This document shows, piece by piece, positions 44,701 to 58,554 of a stretch of DNA of 64,000 nt. Source of the DNA: Suillus spraguei (Eukaryota; Basidiomycota; Agaricomycetes; Boletales; Suillaceae); NCBI GenBank assembly GCA_016800925.1, contig JABCPU010000303.1, positions 17,633-81,632 on the forward strand, in the 5' to 3' direction. The position numbers and the translations under genes were made by a program. How positions within the stretch are numbered: the stretch's first letter is position 1; every line of letters starts with the position of its first letter. Below the pieces are notes generated by a model. That model did no database searches and was not told the origin of the DNA. It saw nothing but the letters and a program-made list of their open reading frames with translations.

Positions 44701-46047
44701 TGAGAGGGTCAACTTGTCGGGTGACCATCCAAGATACTAGATGCTTTGGCCATGTGGTCTTTGATAGCTGCGGCAAGACGGGTGAGAAGACCGCCGTGCT
44801 CCTCTGGAGAATGTTTGTTCTTGATTTGGTCGGCCGCCCGTCTCTGGGTTGGATTCATACGGACGTGGGTGAGAATTTATCCCACCCCATGCAGCGAACA
44901 AGGGGAGTCCTCTCTCGTTCAGTATTTGGTGGAATGACCAATGGGACATCACGCGCAGCTAAGAACTTGGTCTGAAGGGCGGCTTTCAAGTCAGGTTTAA
45001 TGGCTGAGACAGCGTTCTGGCCGATCTCGAAATATGCATTCCCTACTCCGGTGAAGAGACGCTGGATGAGGCAAGGACGGTACTGAACCTCGCCCAAAAC
45101 GCTGGCTGCATGTTTTTTCCTACCGTGTTTTTGCATGGTCTCCTCATCCTTGACGCAATACGTACATTCAGGAGATGCCGTACAGGCTACACCTTTGACT
45201 GGGTCTGCTAAGAACTGGACGGGGGGTCCTCCAGGAACTGGCAACTTGACCTGCTCCGGTTTTGCATGCACATTGGACTTGGAGCAGAAATGCAAGAAAG
45301 CTTCCAGATCTGAGGATGCCACCTAGGGTGATATTTGTTCAGAGAAAGATTCATGGGACAAGTGATGAACGTGCCTTATAAGAATGGTGGTGATTTTTTC
45401 TATGGCCTGCCACCATCTCAGTAGTCAATGCCACGCCGCAGGCATAACAGATGAGAATATTAAGCGCGGTATGCATGCAAACGCCCAGTGCATCCAGGAC
45501 TTCATTGGACTTCAAGTAGTCCGTCGAAGGCGCGAGACACACCCTGTCTGAATCTGCAGCGGCGCGGTGACTGTAAAGCGGGACAAAAGCATTCCCTGTG
45601 AGTGCCCGTTTGCTTGATAAGAGGGATCCATTGCTCTCACCTAACACTCTAACCCCCTGAGTGCTTGAGGCAGCTGGTACAGGAACGTGCACGACGGCGT
45701 TTCCAACTAGAAAATAGCTGGAATCAATACAAAGACAAGGCGATACTGAACGTCATGCAATGCTCACTTGGAGGAGTTGCAAAAATTTTTATATCAGCGG
45801 CGATGCCATGATCAGAGATAATATGAACTTCTATACTGTCGCGTTGTTTGAAAAGTTTGCCGCAGTCAGGCAATGGGCAGGTGTAACGATTATTGGAGTG
45901 GGCCACGATGTACTGGCAGCCTTCATAATCAAAGGGGACTGGGACGCCGTGGTAGCGGTGACGATGCCTGCGGGCAGCGGCGAAATTTGCCAATGGAGGA
46001 GCATCCTCACAGCCAGGCAATTGACATACAAGAGGGTTATCAGACAT
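43240..46047 (-). pseudogene. C2H2 / OrsD-type zinc-finger gene, truncated at the palindrome centre (right copy)
   Basis: Mirror of 40,418-43,167, starting at 46,047 and running toward the centre. It is identical to the left copy down to about 44,700 and then indel-rich. The two copies are tail to tail, and the centre of symmetry replaces the 3' part of the gene. The frame break near the GWDKFSP to NPTQRRAAD transition is shared with the left copy, so it is not a random error of one arm. Confidence 0.55.
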
Positions 46048-46893
46048 TGAGGTCAGGTTTGGTAGATAGGGCTAAGGTTGTGCTGTATTGCTGGGGAGCC
46101 ATGATTTGCTTGTGCTGAGTCTTATACAATTTGCTGCCGAATACGCCGCCCTGCACCATACCAAAAAAAAATACCAACCAAGGAGAAAATTTTCAACGAT
46201 ATGGTTGCCCTAAGGACTGAAAAAAAAAAATAACTAGTGCAGAAATTTTCAACCATGAGCGCCGGAAACACAGAACTTAGGGACCGAGTCAATTTCTTAA
46301 GGATTAACAATTGCCTGCAAGATCGGTTGGTGGATCACGGCATAAAATACAGCAACCCCCTATTGGAGTCTGTCTGTATTAGGATGTTTCCTTGTTTTGA
46401 TTTAATTCGGTACCGCATATCACTCCCCGCCGACCCTGTTGTGGCCAATGGACGAGATTTTTTTACACATTAAATATTAGCGTCTGGCCCAAATATTGCG
46501 GTAAGCATGGCCCTCAATATGATCGGCATCACATCAATGCAGTCCGTCCCAATAGGCTTTGCCACAAACAATTGAGATTTTTTTCATGCGCGGTTAGGAA
46601 TGGGGCGACGGAGATGAATGGCAGGCAATCACAGATGAACCGATCACCAGCCTTTCTCTGTGAAGTCGAGCTCCCGCCTCACCGCCGTGGAAAACGCTGC
46701 GTTTTAGGAGCCAATAAAAAAACCCACATTTATCCGTGAACGCGAACTCACTATTTGCCTGAAATAAGGTCTATTACAGTTTGCTGCAGTTCGGTAATAC
46801 TACTTGATTGCAATTCCATATCGATCTGAACTCAATCAGCAGCATGCGGTAGTTGGCTTGGCGCGCCGTATGAGGATTACTATTGACACGCAG

Positions 46894-49261
46894 TTATAAT
46901 AGTTCTTCTTGCTCCCGTTCAGCCTCTTTCCTGGCAGCAATCGCTTTCAAGCCGTTAGCGAATGTGTCAAAGAGGCCCAGCGGAGGCATCGGATTATCCG
47001 TCTCATCCTGAGCTCTCAGGGATTCCACATGTTCCCTGATGACTGTTGCATAATCCAATGAGTAGTAGTCCTTCATCTCGGCTTCATACCGATTGATAGA
47101 TCCGTGGCGCCAGAATTGTATAAAACGATACAGAGCATTTTCGACCTCGTTCTGGACGTTGCTGGGAACAGGTAGCGACAGCGGTTGGGTTGAAGGCTGA
47201 AGTGTGTTACGCGCAGTGGATTCAGAACCATTAGGATTATTATTGTCCTCGCGCATCTCAACGTCGAGTTGATCTAATCAATGTAAGATGAAACGCTGTT
47301 TGAGGAGTGTGATTGCTTCTGCTCACTGGATCCCGAACCTTCAGGGCTGTAGTCCTCCTGCATACCTATATCGGTCCAGGTGGGCCCTGCATCTTGATGA
47401 GAAGATGCAGAACGTTCGCTGTGATTGTCCTCGCGCATCTCTATGTCAGTATGGCCTGGTAAGATAGGTTGCTTATTTGAGCAGCTATTTATTACGTTTG
47501 CTTACCAGAACTAGCTCGCTTATTATGTGGCCTCTGCCGCACGTTTTGCAATTTTTGTACCTTATCTGGTCACGCATGATTAATACGTATGCGCTAATTA
47601 TCTGAAAGAAGGCTCACTTGCAATCTTTTTTTTCCTCCACCACAAACCTGCCTCCTTCAACGCATCTGGTACCTTCTTGCCTAATATGATCTGGGAGATT
47701 ATCCACTCCCAGACACACTTATACTTCTTCACAGTGACTCTGCTTAAGGATTGCCACAGGATAACATCTTTCTCATCCCAGGGTTTGCCAACCTCGTCCT
47801 CTTTATGCCGGCGAATGTATCCTTCCAGGACCAACCGAGCTTCCAGCGTATTAAACACATTTTTCGGATCTAGAATGGTCAAAAACACAGACAACAATGT
47901 GGGGAAGTGAGCATACCTGGCTTTTCAGAAGTCTCGCGCTTGGCATCAGGAAGCTGCAAGTAGCGGTTCATCATAGCGTCCACGAACTCCCTCCAAGTCA
48001 TCTCACCCATCCAGAGCTGTTGCGCTACGTCGCAGACCTGCTGCATTTGGGGTTGTCGAACCACTATGTGAAGGAGGGAGTTCAGGTTTTGCATGAACTG
48101 CTGAAAACTGGAGTACGGGGGGTCTTCTGTGAGTATATAGAACAAGAGGTCAATAGGCGTATCCCAAAAGGAGTTGCCTGCAAGTTATGGAGTTATCAGC
48201 TGGCGTACACTAGCACAGACTGAAAGTATTACCTTCGGCCACCCAGTTCCATTGTTTTTCACTCCAGAAATACGGAGCAGGTTTGTGTCCCTCGTGCCAT
48301 CTCGCTGGCAACCTCGCCTGGCTGTTGTAATGAGTTTCGGTGTAAAGATCTGGCTTCTTCAAGGTTGCAAGGGCATCGCGTTTCAGCTTCGCTTTAAATG
48401 CCCTATCAAGCCCATCGATCTGCCCGTGAAACCATTTTTCCAGGTCTTGTGGAGGCGCCAAAAAACCCTTCCCATCTCCTTGTATATTCCAGTCCCCCTC
48501 TATATAGTAATATACTTCATCATTAGATGACGTTATAATGCGACCTAAGAAGATAAACTCGCCAAAAAAAGCTTGGTTTTCCGGCCTGATGGGATCAGCA
48601 TTGAGGAATTTAGCTCCTGTGCGAGCGACCTCGTCGTAAGTCGTGTTGAACCAATCGCGGCACCATCGAATCTTCCATTCATCAAGAATACGGACTCTCT
48701 CTTCCCCAGGTGTTACGGTGTCATGGGATAAGCTGACCAATTCATCCACGGCAAGCAATCTTGCCAGCATATGTTGTGCTACGAAAGCACCGCAGTTCCG
48801 ACGAAGAATGGCAGCGTTCTCCCTCTGCGACTTCCTCTTTGCATTTTTCTCTTCCTGAGCCCAAAGTCTCCACATCTGAGTGTAGAGCACTATGCAGTAT
48901 GACAATTCAAGCCATACCGCCTGGTATCGCATAGGCAGTGGTATGTACCCTATCTGCGCCTCGCCCTTCATAACGGGCACCCGGGCGGTTTGAAATATCT
49001 CCCTGGTCTCATGGTCAACAATATCAGTCACTTCCGGGGGACGGTATGTCACTACAGTCTCTGTCTCATCGATGATGCATTCCGCATTGATTGTAGGGAT
49101 CGCGAATGACGTGATGGCATAAGGCAGTTGTACTGTTGTGGCCTCGTAATTCAGGCTTCTTGCTCCCCCTGCAGAGTTGGTATTTCCAGTCGATATCAAT
49201 ATCTTCTTCGCGGGTCAATTGAAGTAAGTCAGGCCGTACCTGCAGTGTTGACAGACGCCAT
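46894..49261 (-). CDS. Family-X paralogue X3 (right copy)
   Basis: Inverted copy of 37,202-39,571 with start at 49,261. It differs by one-base homopolymer changes in introns (acgcc for accgcc near 48,205; four C for five near 47,905). The coding exons read the same protein, including the GC donor at the intron where X1 and X2 use GT. Confidence 0.65.
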
Positions 49262-49625
49262 ATTATGAATTGAAGAAATAGGGGTTGACAAAATGGGGAG
49301 TGACAAAATGAGAAGCAGGAAATCTGGAAAGATGGCCAACTTATATATTCCTTATATATTCCTTACAGCACGTGTATCTATTTTTGGTCTCTGTTGATTT
49401 CCCACAGCTGCATGCTGGATGCATGGTTAAGGTGAGAATTTAGTTTTTTACCGTAAATTAGCAAATGATGACGGCAAGATTTGCCACCGACCATAGATCA
49501 CATGACTCATAGACAAGGTTTATTTGTACCTGTTGTACATATTTGGTTTTGTTTTGGTTAGGTTGACCTTTATCTTCTGCGATTCAATCTCTCTTTCTTC
49601 ATCAACCATCTCTTTCCTCTATTCT

Positions 49626-49982
49626 ATGCTCCAACCCAACCGCCTAGCGCGTGTCTGCCTGTAATGGCAGGTGCATCTCGATTATTTGAGAGTCGCTCTT
49701 CGCGGGGTCGCGCTCCCTTTATCCAGTAGTGGATGAAGCATTCTTGAGCTGTAATGCTTCGGAGGAGTTGCTGCTGGGACAGTGCATACATTTCTTTATT
49801 GATCGCACGTCGTATATCTCTCTTTATTCCAATCCAACTGCATAGCGCGCGCCTGCCTGTACTGGCAGGTGCATCTTGATTATTCGAGAATGGTGCTCTG
49901 TGTGGCGGCGCTCCCTTTATCCAGTAATGGACAAAGCATTCCTGGGCTGTAATGCTTGGGAAGGGTTGCTGCTGGGACTGTA
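49626..49982. repeat. Two tandem ~197-bp repeats (right copy)
   Basis: Mirror of 36,483-36,838. Confidence 0.8.
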
Positions 49983-50464
49983 TTATAAAGCAATGTAATT
50001 GTGCCAAGCCCAGAGGAACGTATTGCTTTATATTGTTTTACAATGTCACGTCTATGGGCATGTGGTATAATACATGGGGGAAGTGTGAGAGTATAAACTG
50101 GCGCAAGTGCGCTGAACATAATGGGCATAAAAAATGGGAGCATGAACTAGAGCGCTGAGGACGCCCTGAGTACCTTTCGCATCTTTCGCAGCAACTCTAT
50201 TATCGCTCGCGTTCTCCTCAACCTCGTAGACACAGTCCAATGAAGGCATGTCCGTGCCCTGTAAATCCGCTAACAGGATAGAGACGCATGGGAGTATGAG
50301 CGGGGGAACATCAGGTGCACAAGCAACATAGGCAGTCGATGGGTTTCGCAGGAAGGTATTTCACATGCACTTCCCGATCATACGGTAAGCAACTCGTGCC
50401 CCTTTGAGAGCCTGCAACCCACTCCTGTTCCATAACCCTACAAGTGCGATGCCTCGCGTATATG

Positions 50465-50984
50465 GTACGGGAAGTGTAATATGTCATTTGCGCCAATAAG
50501 GCCAGGAGGGAGAGGAGCTAGAGAGACGGCCGGCATAAAATGGATAGAGTGAAAGTAATGACGAACCTGTCAAGAATTCCTGCTCGACAACGACAGCCTG
50601 GGTAATGATATGCTTCACAGTCTCGGGTGCGGGCGACGCTCGAGGCGGTAAAGAGCAAGCAAGCACAATCCGTGTGCATATGCTCATCACAGCTGATGAG
50701 CTCGTTGGAGAACATAAGACCAGGCATGAGACCATGCTTCTTGAACCAGAAGATGGACGCGAAAGAACCTGAGATCGATCGACAGTAGTGAAGGCGACCA
50801 AGCGCTGATCGGATATCCACTTGAGTGCCCAGTCAGTCTTGCGTTCGACGCAAGGAATAATACCTACGGCGTCAAAGGGGGATTCGTGCTGGGCTGAATC
50901 CTTGACATAAGTGTCGGAGTGAATGTTCTTCATGATGTGCAAGCCGTAGAATTCGAAGGTAAAGGTTAAGTGGATGTTCTCCAT
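50465..50984 (-). pseudogene. RNR2: Ribonucleotide reductase small subunit fragment (right copy)
   Basis: Mirror of the left R2 fragment. This copy has the better frame: [20 protein letters not shown] and APLPPGLIGAND are continuous, where the left copy carries an extra C or lacks one. It still lacks the N- and C-terminal parts of R2 and cannot be functional. Confidence 0.8.
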
Positions 50985-51324
50985 CATGATTAGAAAGAGT
51001 AAGTGAATTTCTCCATCAATCCGGAGAAGTAGGGTCTCATGTGATGTGCTATACCGCGTCAAACATTTTTTCAAAGCTGATTTCCATCAAACATCGAAGT
51101 TCAAGGGAACAACTTTTTTAGAATCAATGAAGTACCGTTACCTTAACATCAACATCAAACACAACTGTTAGTATTAAACGTACCACTCGGCGTCTCATCT
51201 TGTACAGCCATCCAGGTTTTACTCTCTGGTGGAATGGAGGCATGAACATGAAACAGCGCTATACTCTCGAGTGTTTATGTACATGAGAACAAGTACCTCA
51301 CTAAGTTATCAGCTAGGTATCTTG

Positions 51325-52787
51325 CTACTTCTTCGAACTGCTGCTGACGTCCTTGCCCACCATCTCCAAAAAAAATCTTTGCATAGGAAAGGGAGGTCTC
51401 GGCACCTTCATCCTGTCATGAACTTTGTCCTTCATGAAATGAGCGATTACAAAACGCTCTCCATTCGCCCATGGTCCGACTGAGTGTTCCAGAAGTATGC
51501 CTGAAATGTAAACCATGGTTCCGGGAAAATAATCCAGCTCAGCCCCCACATCAGCTAATTTCATGGTCGCAGTATGACCGATGCCCAAACTGACTAGAAG
51601 ATCATAAAGAGTAGGCGCGCCGCCACCATCCCTATGGCTGAGGGTCACACGATTTACGATCACTTCTAATCCAGAAAAACACCGAGGGCCACCGTGACAC
51701 AGCAGGCGATGCCTTTGATTTCGAAGAAGTTTCGCATTGTGCGCCCAAAATCGCTGCTGAGCCAGCCTGAAATAAGTCTGGAGCTACAGCAGCCGTTATA
51801 GCATTCCAGAAGAATTCGGTAGTTGCCAAGGCCGAAAGCCAAGCCTGCACCTCTGCAGAGGAGTAAGCTGCTGATGTCACGAGTGGATCTTGAATTCTCT
51901 AGTTCGGTTTTTCATTCAACCAGGACAACAAAAATCAAGGGCAAAGAAGAATACCTCTTGCCTCTGCATAAAATATGCTGGAGATATCGTTATTCTGCCT
52001 GCCCCAAATTCGCCGCCACCCTGAGGCGCACAAAATCCTTTGGATCGCCAAGGAACTTTTGCGGCTAATGGGGATGGGAGGGAACGAAGAAGCAGTTTAC
52101 GCAGCCCTTTAGTTGCTGTATTGACATGTTCCTATGCACTGGATTAGTAGGGAGGGAAAACGGACGGTGAATAAACTCACCACACGAGATGGTGATAAAA
52201 TGTTGGGTAAATAAATCGTCAAAATCTTGCCATGCCTGTCAACGATTGTGGCCGGTTCCGAGATCTTTCCTAAGTCGGTTTCATGAAAGTATTTTCGCAG
52301 TCTCTCTGGTTCGCCGGTAGGCAGCCCCTCGTGGTTAGGTTGTGACAACTTGACTGATTCTCCATAACGCTCTGCATCCCAATTCACATAGTCTTTCGCC
52401 CAGTCCCAGTTCATATTAAGCTGCGCGCTCTTGATTCTCAAACAGGTAAACACTTACACGGGTTCACCATAGCATGTGCAATTGTGAGTGCTGCTCGTCG
52501 AATTTCAGCATCCGAAACCACATCAACGCAGTCGGGCGTTTCAATTTCTGAAGCCAAGCAGGCTGACAACTCGATCGATATCCTCAACCTTCATAAGTGA
52601 GACATCCAATTCGTTCAACAATCTGCGAAGATTTATGGCGAAATAAAACATACCTAGCTTTGTGAAGGAGGCGATAGTTCAGAATCCCTTCCTTTATAAC
52701 TTTGACAGTGGAAGAACCGTTCAGAACTTCAACGATCTTGGTAGTCAGCATCATCATCAGGCGGTGGGACTCATCTTGTTGCTGCAT
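51325..52787 (-). CDS. Tet/JBP-like 2OG-Fe(II) dioxygenase (right copy, one frameshift)
   Basis: Mirror of 33,677-35,139. It has five T instead of four at about 51,677 (ggtgtttttctgg on the coding strand), which shifts the frame between RWPSVF and SGLEVIVNR. The left arm is in frame at this point, so the difference is probably a homopolymer error in this copy. The catalytic HRD, LEH and ER residues are all present downstream. Confidence 0.6.
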
Positions 52788-53117
52788 GAAGGAACGACTG
52801 AAAAAAAAACTACTCCGCTCTGACCATTGTCCCGCTATTTGTTAAGGTCGATTTGGTACTATATAGTTTGATAATATTGCCGCGCGGCTGGGGCTACAGC
52901 ATTTGAACTAATTAGTATAATTATGTTATGCGTGATGTAAAATAACCGCGGTAGCTGAGCTGCACGACCCGCCACCTTATGTAAAAGTCCGGCATGGATC
53001 CATGCTGCTGACCTAATGGAGCAAGTTGACAAACATGGACATATGAGTGTCAGACGTTATATAACAGCCTTGAGTTTTGCCACTTGCATTTCGTCCGACC
53101 CATTTCAGCTCAAGAAA

Positions 53118-55795
53118 ATGACAAAGCGCAATGCTGCAGGTCAGTTTTTAGTCATTCCTGAGTCGTTTCAACAACACATTGATACAGGACATGCCGAATG
53201 TCCAGGTAATCCGACGCAAAGTGGAAAGCGTCCAGCTGGAACTGTGCTACTAGCGCGCCCCATAACATCTTTTAGAATCCCCGCAGTGCGAGCTGAATGT
53301 ATTCTGGACGAAACAACAGAATCGGTGACTTACCGCCCGCCGGAAGAAATAGACGTTATCGACAGCGACACTGGCGAAACATTTCTAACCTGCCGCGTGC
53401 CTGTAATTGTGGGACGCAAACTCAAAGGATACATACCGCTACCCATGCGGTACAGAGCGGTCTGGTTGCAATTGTCTTACTATATAGTTCTATTTAGAGG
53501 CATGTGGAGACTGTGGGCGCAGGAATTGCAAAAGGCAAAGAGCAGGGAGGAAAGGAACAACGCTGCGACCTTGCGTCGCACCACTGGCACGCTATTGGCA
53601 CAACACATGGTGTCCAGGTTACTTGCGGTTCTGGAATTGGTTAGCCGGTCACATAATGCCGAACAGTCTGGTGAAGAGAGGGTCAATATTCTCGATGAAT
53701 GGAAGATCCGAGTGGCTCGTGACTGGTTTAACATTACCTGCCAGGAGGTGCCTGAAGAGGACGCAAAATACCTCAAAGCAGATCCCATGAGACCAGAAAA
53801 CCGAGCTCTTTATGGTGAGTTGGTCTTATGTGGCGGTATTCCGGCCGTGTTTAACTGTAGAAACGTAGAAGGGGATTGGAAGATCGAAGGCGAGGGCACG
53901 ACTTTTATAGAGGCACCTGACGACCTGGAGGAATGGTTTGACGGCGATATTGTTGGACTGGAACAGATGTTTCAAGATTCATGGAGAGATGATGCCCTGG
54001 AAAAGTTGATGACGCCGGACAAATATCGCCAGGTTCAGTACCACCCTAAAGCAGTGCTACCGGCGCGATGGCATGAGGGACAACGACCCCAGCCGTGTTT
54101 TTGGAGCGTGAAATACTGGAATTGGACGACTCAAGGTGAAGTGGTTGTACTTTACTGTCGTATCTGTCGCTGGAACGTAATTATCTTGCAGGAAACAGTC
54201 CCTGGGATAAGCCCATCGACCTTTTGTACTACGTCCTCAAGGAAGACCCGCCTTACACCGTTGTGGAAGAGTTCATGCAAGATATAGACACATTGTTCAA
54301 CGTTGTTACCGAGGCCCCCGTCATGGAAGATATTTACACTCTTGCAAGGAAGCTTTGGTTTGGAGCGACAACTTGGGGGGAATTTGTGGATGACTTGATG
54401 CAAAACCACTTGCGTCTTAGACATGCCGTCTCTACCACCTCGGAAGAAAAAGGTAAGTAATTGTGGCCACCCACATCGTCCCTCACGTTCATCCATTTCT
54501 TTTTCCAGACCCAGAAAACGTCTTTGATACGTTCGAGGTTCGTTTGGTTCTAGAAGGTTTTGTTCGCCGGAACGAGCTGACCGTGCACTTGCCTTTGAAC
54601 GAGAGAGATGACGTTCTGTGGAAGGTACTGAAGAGAGTCAGTGGCAAGCATCAATCGGCGTGGTCTTGGATCGTCTCACAGATTGTGGTTGGAAAGAAGG
54701 TAACGGAGGTGTTGAAAGCAGCAGGGCCATGGTGGACAAACGCAAACATAAGTCAGTATTTGTTTGAGTGGTTAACATGTTCATCCAATTCGTTCAACAT
54801 TCACAGTGAAAAGGATCAAAAAAGTGCAGGCGCCTATCGACGGCGCTCACAATGACAACCGCGGTGCAGGTGCTACTGGTGAGCAGAAGTTGATGTGGAT
54901 TAGAAACTTAGCGATCTGAACGTCGTTAGGTGTTTCTGTGTTCAATGTAGCGGTGGAGGTAGACGATGGAGATGCCACTGACGATGACGATGATGACGAC
55001 GCAGGTGCTGCTGGTAAGCAGAAGTTGCCATGGTTTAGAAAACTAGCAATCTGACCATCGTTAGCTTTTGAGCCCCAATCGGCAACGGATGAGGACAACA
55101 ACGATGCCGCAGGTGCTGCTAGTAAGCAGAATAGAAGTTATTATGGCCTAGAGAACTAGTGATCTGAATGCAGTTAGGTGGTTCCGGACCCAACACGGAA
55201 ATCCAGGAGGAACACAACGCCCATGTTGCCAAGCCTGATCATCGTCCCAAAAAAAGAACCAAGCGCACCGGTGAGACTTTTTTCTATTACTTTATTTCCA
55301 CATCAAACTTGCTCTGACCCATCATGCATGTCTACGCCATTAGGTCAATCCACAGATGACATTGGCATGGAAGACGATGATGCTATGCCAGGTTCCTCGG
55401 GTGAACAGGCGCAACTCAACAGCCAAGCTTACCGGACATCGCAGGAGGCTCATACCAATCATCTTTCTGAGATCCAGGCTACATTTCGTATGGCTTTAAA
55501 CCAAGATGAAATCGTCATCCCTCTGCAGAGAGTGGCTATAGACCAGTTGGTCGAATATACAACACACTGCTCCCTGGAGAGGTATGCTGCAAAGATGAAA
55601 TCTGACTTCTCACCGGAGCATGCTGAGAGCGTCCAAACATATCTTGATGTCTTAGAAGACTTACAGGTTATGGGGCCACCCATTGATTCCGAAGCATTCG
55701 ATGACCTGCGTTCAGTGTTTCGGGAATTTGTTACCCGACTCGTGTCGATCGAGGCAAGAAAAGAGGCGGAAAGAAGGCAGAAAGATCTTTTGTGA
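53118..55795 (+). CDS. Family-X paralogue X2 (right copy, intact core)
   Basis: Mirror of 30,670-33,347, starting ATG 53,118 with the 22-nt exon encoding MTKRNAA and donor gtcagt. Three A residues at about 54,047-54,049 keep the frame through QYHPKAVLPARWHEGQRPQP, unlike the left copy. The upstream in-frame Met at 53,016 would add a 34-residue N-terminus. I prefer 53,118 because the 22-nt first exon matches X1 and X3. It ends IEARKEAERRQKDLL. Confidence 0.65.
54840..55135 (+). repeat. Tandem exon-intron units in the X2 linker (right copy)
   Basis: Mirror of 31,330-31,625. Confidence 0.7.
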
Positions 55796-56043
55796 TGGCG
55801 TTGTTATGTGAGAATTTCATGCAATGCGCTCTCTAAATCAGCGAATCATTTACATGAATGTATTGTATGCGCTTGTCTTTAGTTCTGTGTTTTCTTTGGA
55901 ACTATTTTTGCCAATGTCGTCCTACCATTTGTCATCCAAGACCCCCTCCAATTGCCACTTTAATAAAGTGTGCGATACACAATGTCAAGTGCGCGATCCA
56001 CCAGCTACTACTTTATAATATATAACATGGTCCTCCAGCAGTA

Positions 56044-56511
56044 CTAGTCGTCCCCGTCATCTTCATCATCAGTATCATCCTCATCCTTATCTTCTCCATG
56101 TCTTTGCAAAGTCTCCTCGATTTTTTTCCCAAAATATTCCTTCAACTCGGTAATCCGTTTCTCTTTCTCATAGGACTCGTTAAATGCCATCATGTTCTGG
56201 TGAACAAGTATCTCCTCAAGTTGATGCTCATATACCTTGCCCTTTCTCTCTAGCTCGGCAACAACATGCGTCACCGCTTCAAGTGCTGCTACCACAGCTG
56301 TCTTCTTCAGCTTCCCACTAGCGCTGGTATCTCCTTTGCTCCCGCTCTCGATCTGAGGAAGGCCTGGCATAACGACGACTCCAGGGTCTCCAGGCAGTTG
56401 CGCATGTAGCTGATCATAGGGACTAGGCAGATTTGGATCCTGGAGCGCTGCCAAGAACTCGGCTTGGGTCGTGAACTGAGGAAAGGTGTTGCAGTTGAGA
56501 TCCATCTCCAT
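56044..56511 (-). CDS. Small acidic coiled-coil protein, 155 aa (right copy)
   Basis: Mirror of 29,954-30,421, with an identical predicted protein. Confidence 0.55.
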   Translation of the reverse strand: MEMDLNCNTFPQFTTQAEFLAALQDPNLPSPYDQLHAQLPGDPGVVVMPGLPQIESGSKGDTSASGKLKKTAVVAALEAVTHVVAELERKGKVYEHQLEEILVHQNMMAFNESYEKEKRITELKEYFGKKIEETLQRHGEDKDEDDTDDEDDGDD

Positions 56512-56967
56512 AGTGCCGTCTCAACAGGATAGACAAGAGCTCATGGTTGCTGATGTTGTACTTATATGTATTGCCCGCCATGTTGATGTCTGGGCTGCTC
56601 AACGTATCATCTTCTCAAACTCGAAAGCGGCGTGATGCCTGGAGATGGAGAACGGCATAGACGTGTGCATTTTTGCAAAAATAAATATCGCCAAGCTCTA
56701 GTAGTTGAATCACGGCAATGTTGTTGAGTTTAGCACTTTACTTAAGTGGCGTTTGGAGCGTCATACTGCTCAAGGATGCATAGAGGTCGAGATGCAGCTC
56801 ATACAGCCAGGCATGCAACAAACTTGAAGAACGACGAGGTAGACGATATCATAAGCGAAGTAGTCCAACAATTGTAAAGAAACAGACGATAGTATGCAAG
56901 CGTTATTGTCAAGTATCGGATGTCAATGGAATAACCAACCAACAGCCGCTGCTTGTTTTCCCTGGGC

Positions 56968-58453
56968 TCAACAGCTTTGATCCAGGGGGTTGCTCGAACG
57001 ATAGTAATCTTTTGCAACGGCGGTTGGTGCACTGGTACGAATATACCCTTGCCTTACTGGCAGACAGCCAGGAATCAACCAACCCACACCCCGGACATTG
57101 GACGGGCAAGAAATGCCCCCAAGGTTTATGATCAATGTGGGCCCAGCTAAATTTCACAACCGTCAGACCAGCACCCTTACTTTCCGTCGTCATCAAAAAT
57201 ATATCCGTGTGTCGGCCAAGCCTGTACGATTGGCCAAGCATGTGCTGAAAGGAATGGGTGATTGAAAAACGTTCGAGTAAGACATACTCGACAAACGCAA
57301 GAAGGAGGTGCGATGCGAAGCTCGGTTGGAGTCGTACAGCGTTGAAGGCGATGCTAGCAGTGACCGGATGACTGATTTTCTATCAGTCGCTTCCCAAAAT
57401 ACCAAGAGAAATGAAAAGACTTACGCCAGGAGGGATTTTTGTAAGGCAGCAAACGACGTAGGGTTATTTACCATGGCGCCGCAACAGAAAAACCACAGGT
57501 ACGATTCTTGAGCGCGTTTGATAACCCCCTTCCATGGCTGAAGGATGATGTCTAGGAACTAATAAACGGTGAGTACTGGAAAGCAAATAAGTAAATGGTA
57601 CTGACCTCATTTATCTCACCAGAGATGTACTGGCCGCCGTCATATCCAGCAAACGGGTCGCCGGTAACGTTGTCTGTGTGATTAGTGATGGCAATCACAA
57701 CACGGGCCCAAGTGCGCTGCTTCATGAGTTCCAGCGCAGTCTTTCTGCCACAATTTTTGTAGCCGGCAGCCTTTTCACCGGTTGCCACGTCGAACGCTAC
57801 CTCGACGAATTTTATGCCGCCTCTGGGAAAGTAAGGCTTAAGAAACTTGTACGCTAACTCAAAAGATCCCCCGGAAGTGTCGCAGTTCACCAGTTTGAGA
57901 TGAAGAAAGAGAACCGACGCAGAAGAAATTTGCGCACGCTGAGAGACTTCGAGCGTCGCAGCGATGGGGAGAAACTTCGATAGGACTGGTCTTCCGTTCT
58001 TGTAGAAACCCTGTGGAATGAATGTACATGTCAGAATCAACGATAGATTAATGGAAAAAACTTACAAAATATGGCTGGCGTTCTCCCTATCCTCTTGTTG
58101 CTGAATATGACAGCAGATGCACTTGAACGTCACGTCTGCAACCGATATAGCTGTTCGGAACGCCTCAGGAACGTCCATGCACTTGAGGCAAGTCACGCGG
58201 GGCATTCGTTACAACAGAACAATGAGTCCGCGCCCACAGATCCGTCTCGGCACACGATGCAATACTAAGTTAATTTTATATAAGTGAAGATTCACACAAA
58301 TGAAATTTTCGAACGCGCCTCGTTATGTTCGAATTCATCGGAGACCATGATATCATCCTCCACACTTTGTGAGTCGTCCACAGGCAACTTGAGGGTAACG
58401 CGGGGGGCGGTCCCTCCGTTGGACTTCTTTGCGGTCATTTTTGTGGCAGGCAT
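56968..58453 (-). CDS. PHD-like / CHAT-caspase-like protein E (right copy, small indels)
   Basis: Mirror of 28,010-29,497. It lacks one G near 58,096 and one G near 58,209 inside the PHD-like region, and has an extra G near 56,991. The left copy is the better template. The His (ITNHTDN) and Cys (FFCCGAM) regions are unchanged. Confidence 0.55.
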
Positions 58454-58554
58454 GACAAAAAGTATGTGGATGGGACGATTGTGAACGTGGTAGTGGACTA
58501 AGGTGGGTGTTTGTGGACGAAAGTTTTTAAACAATGAAGTTCCACAAACAACAA

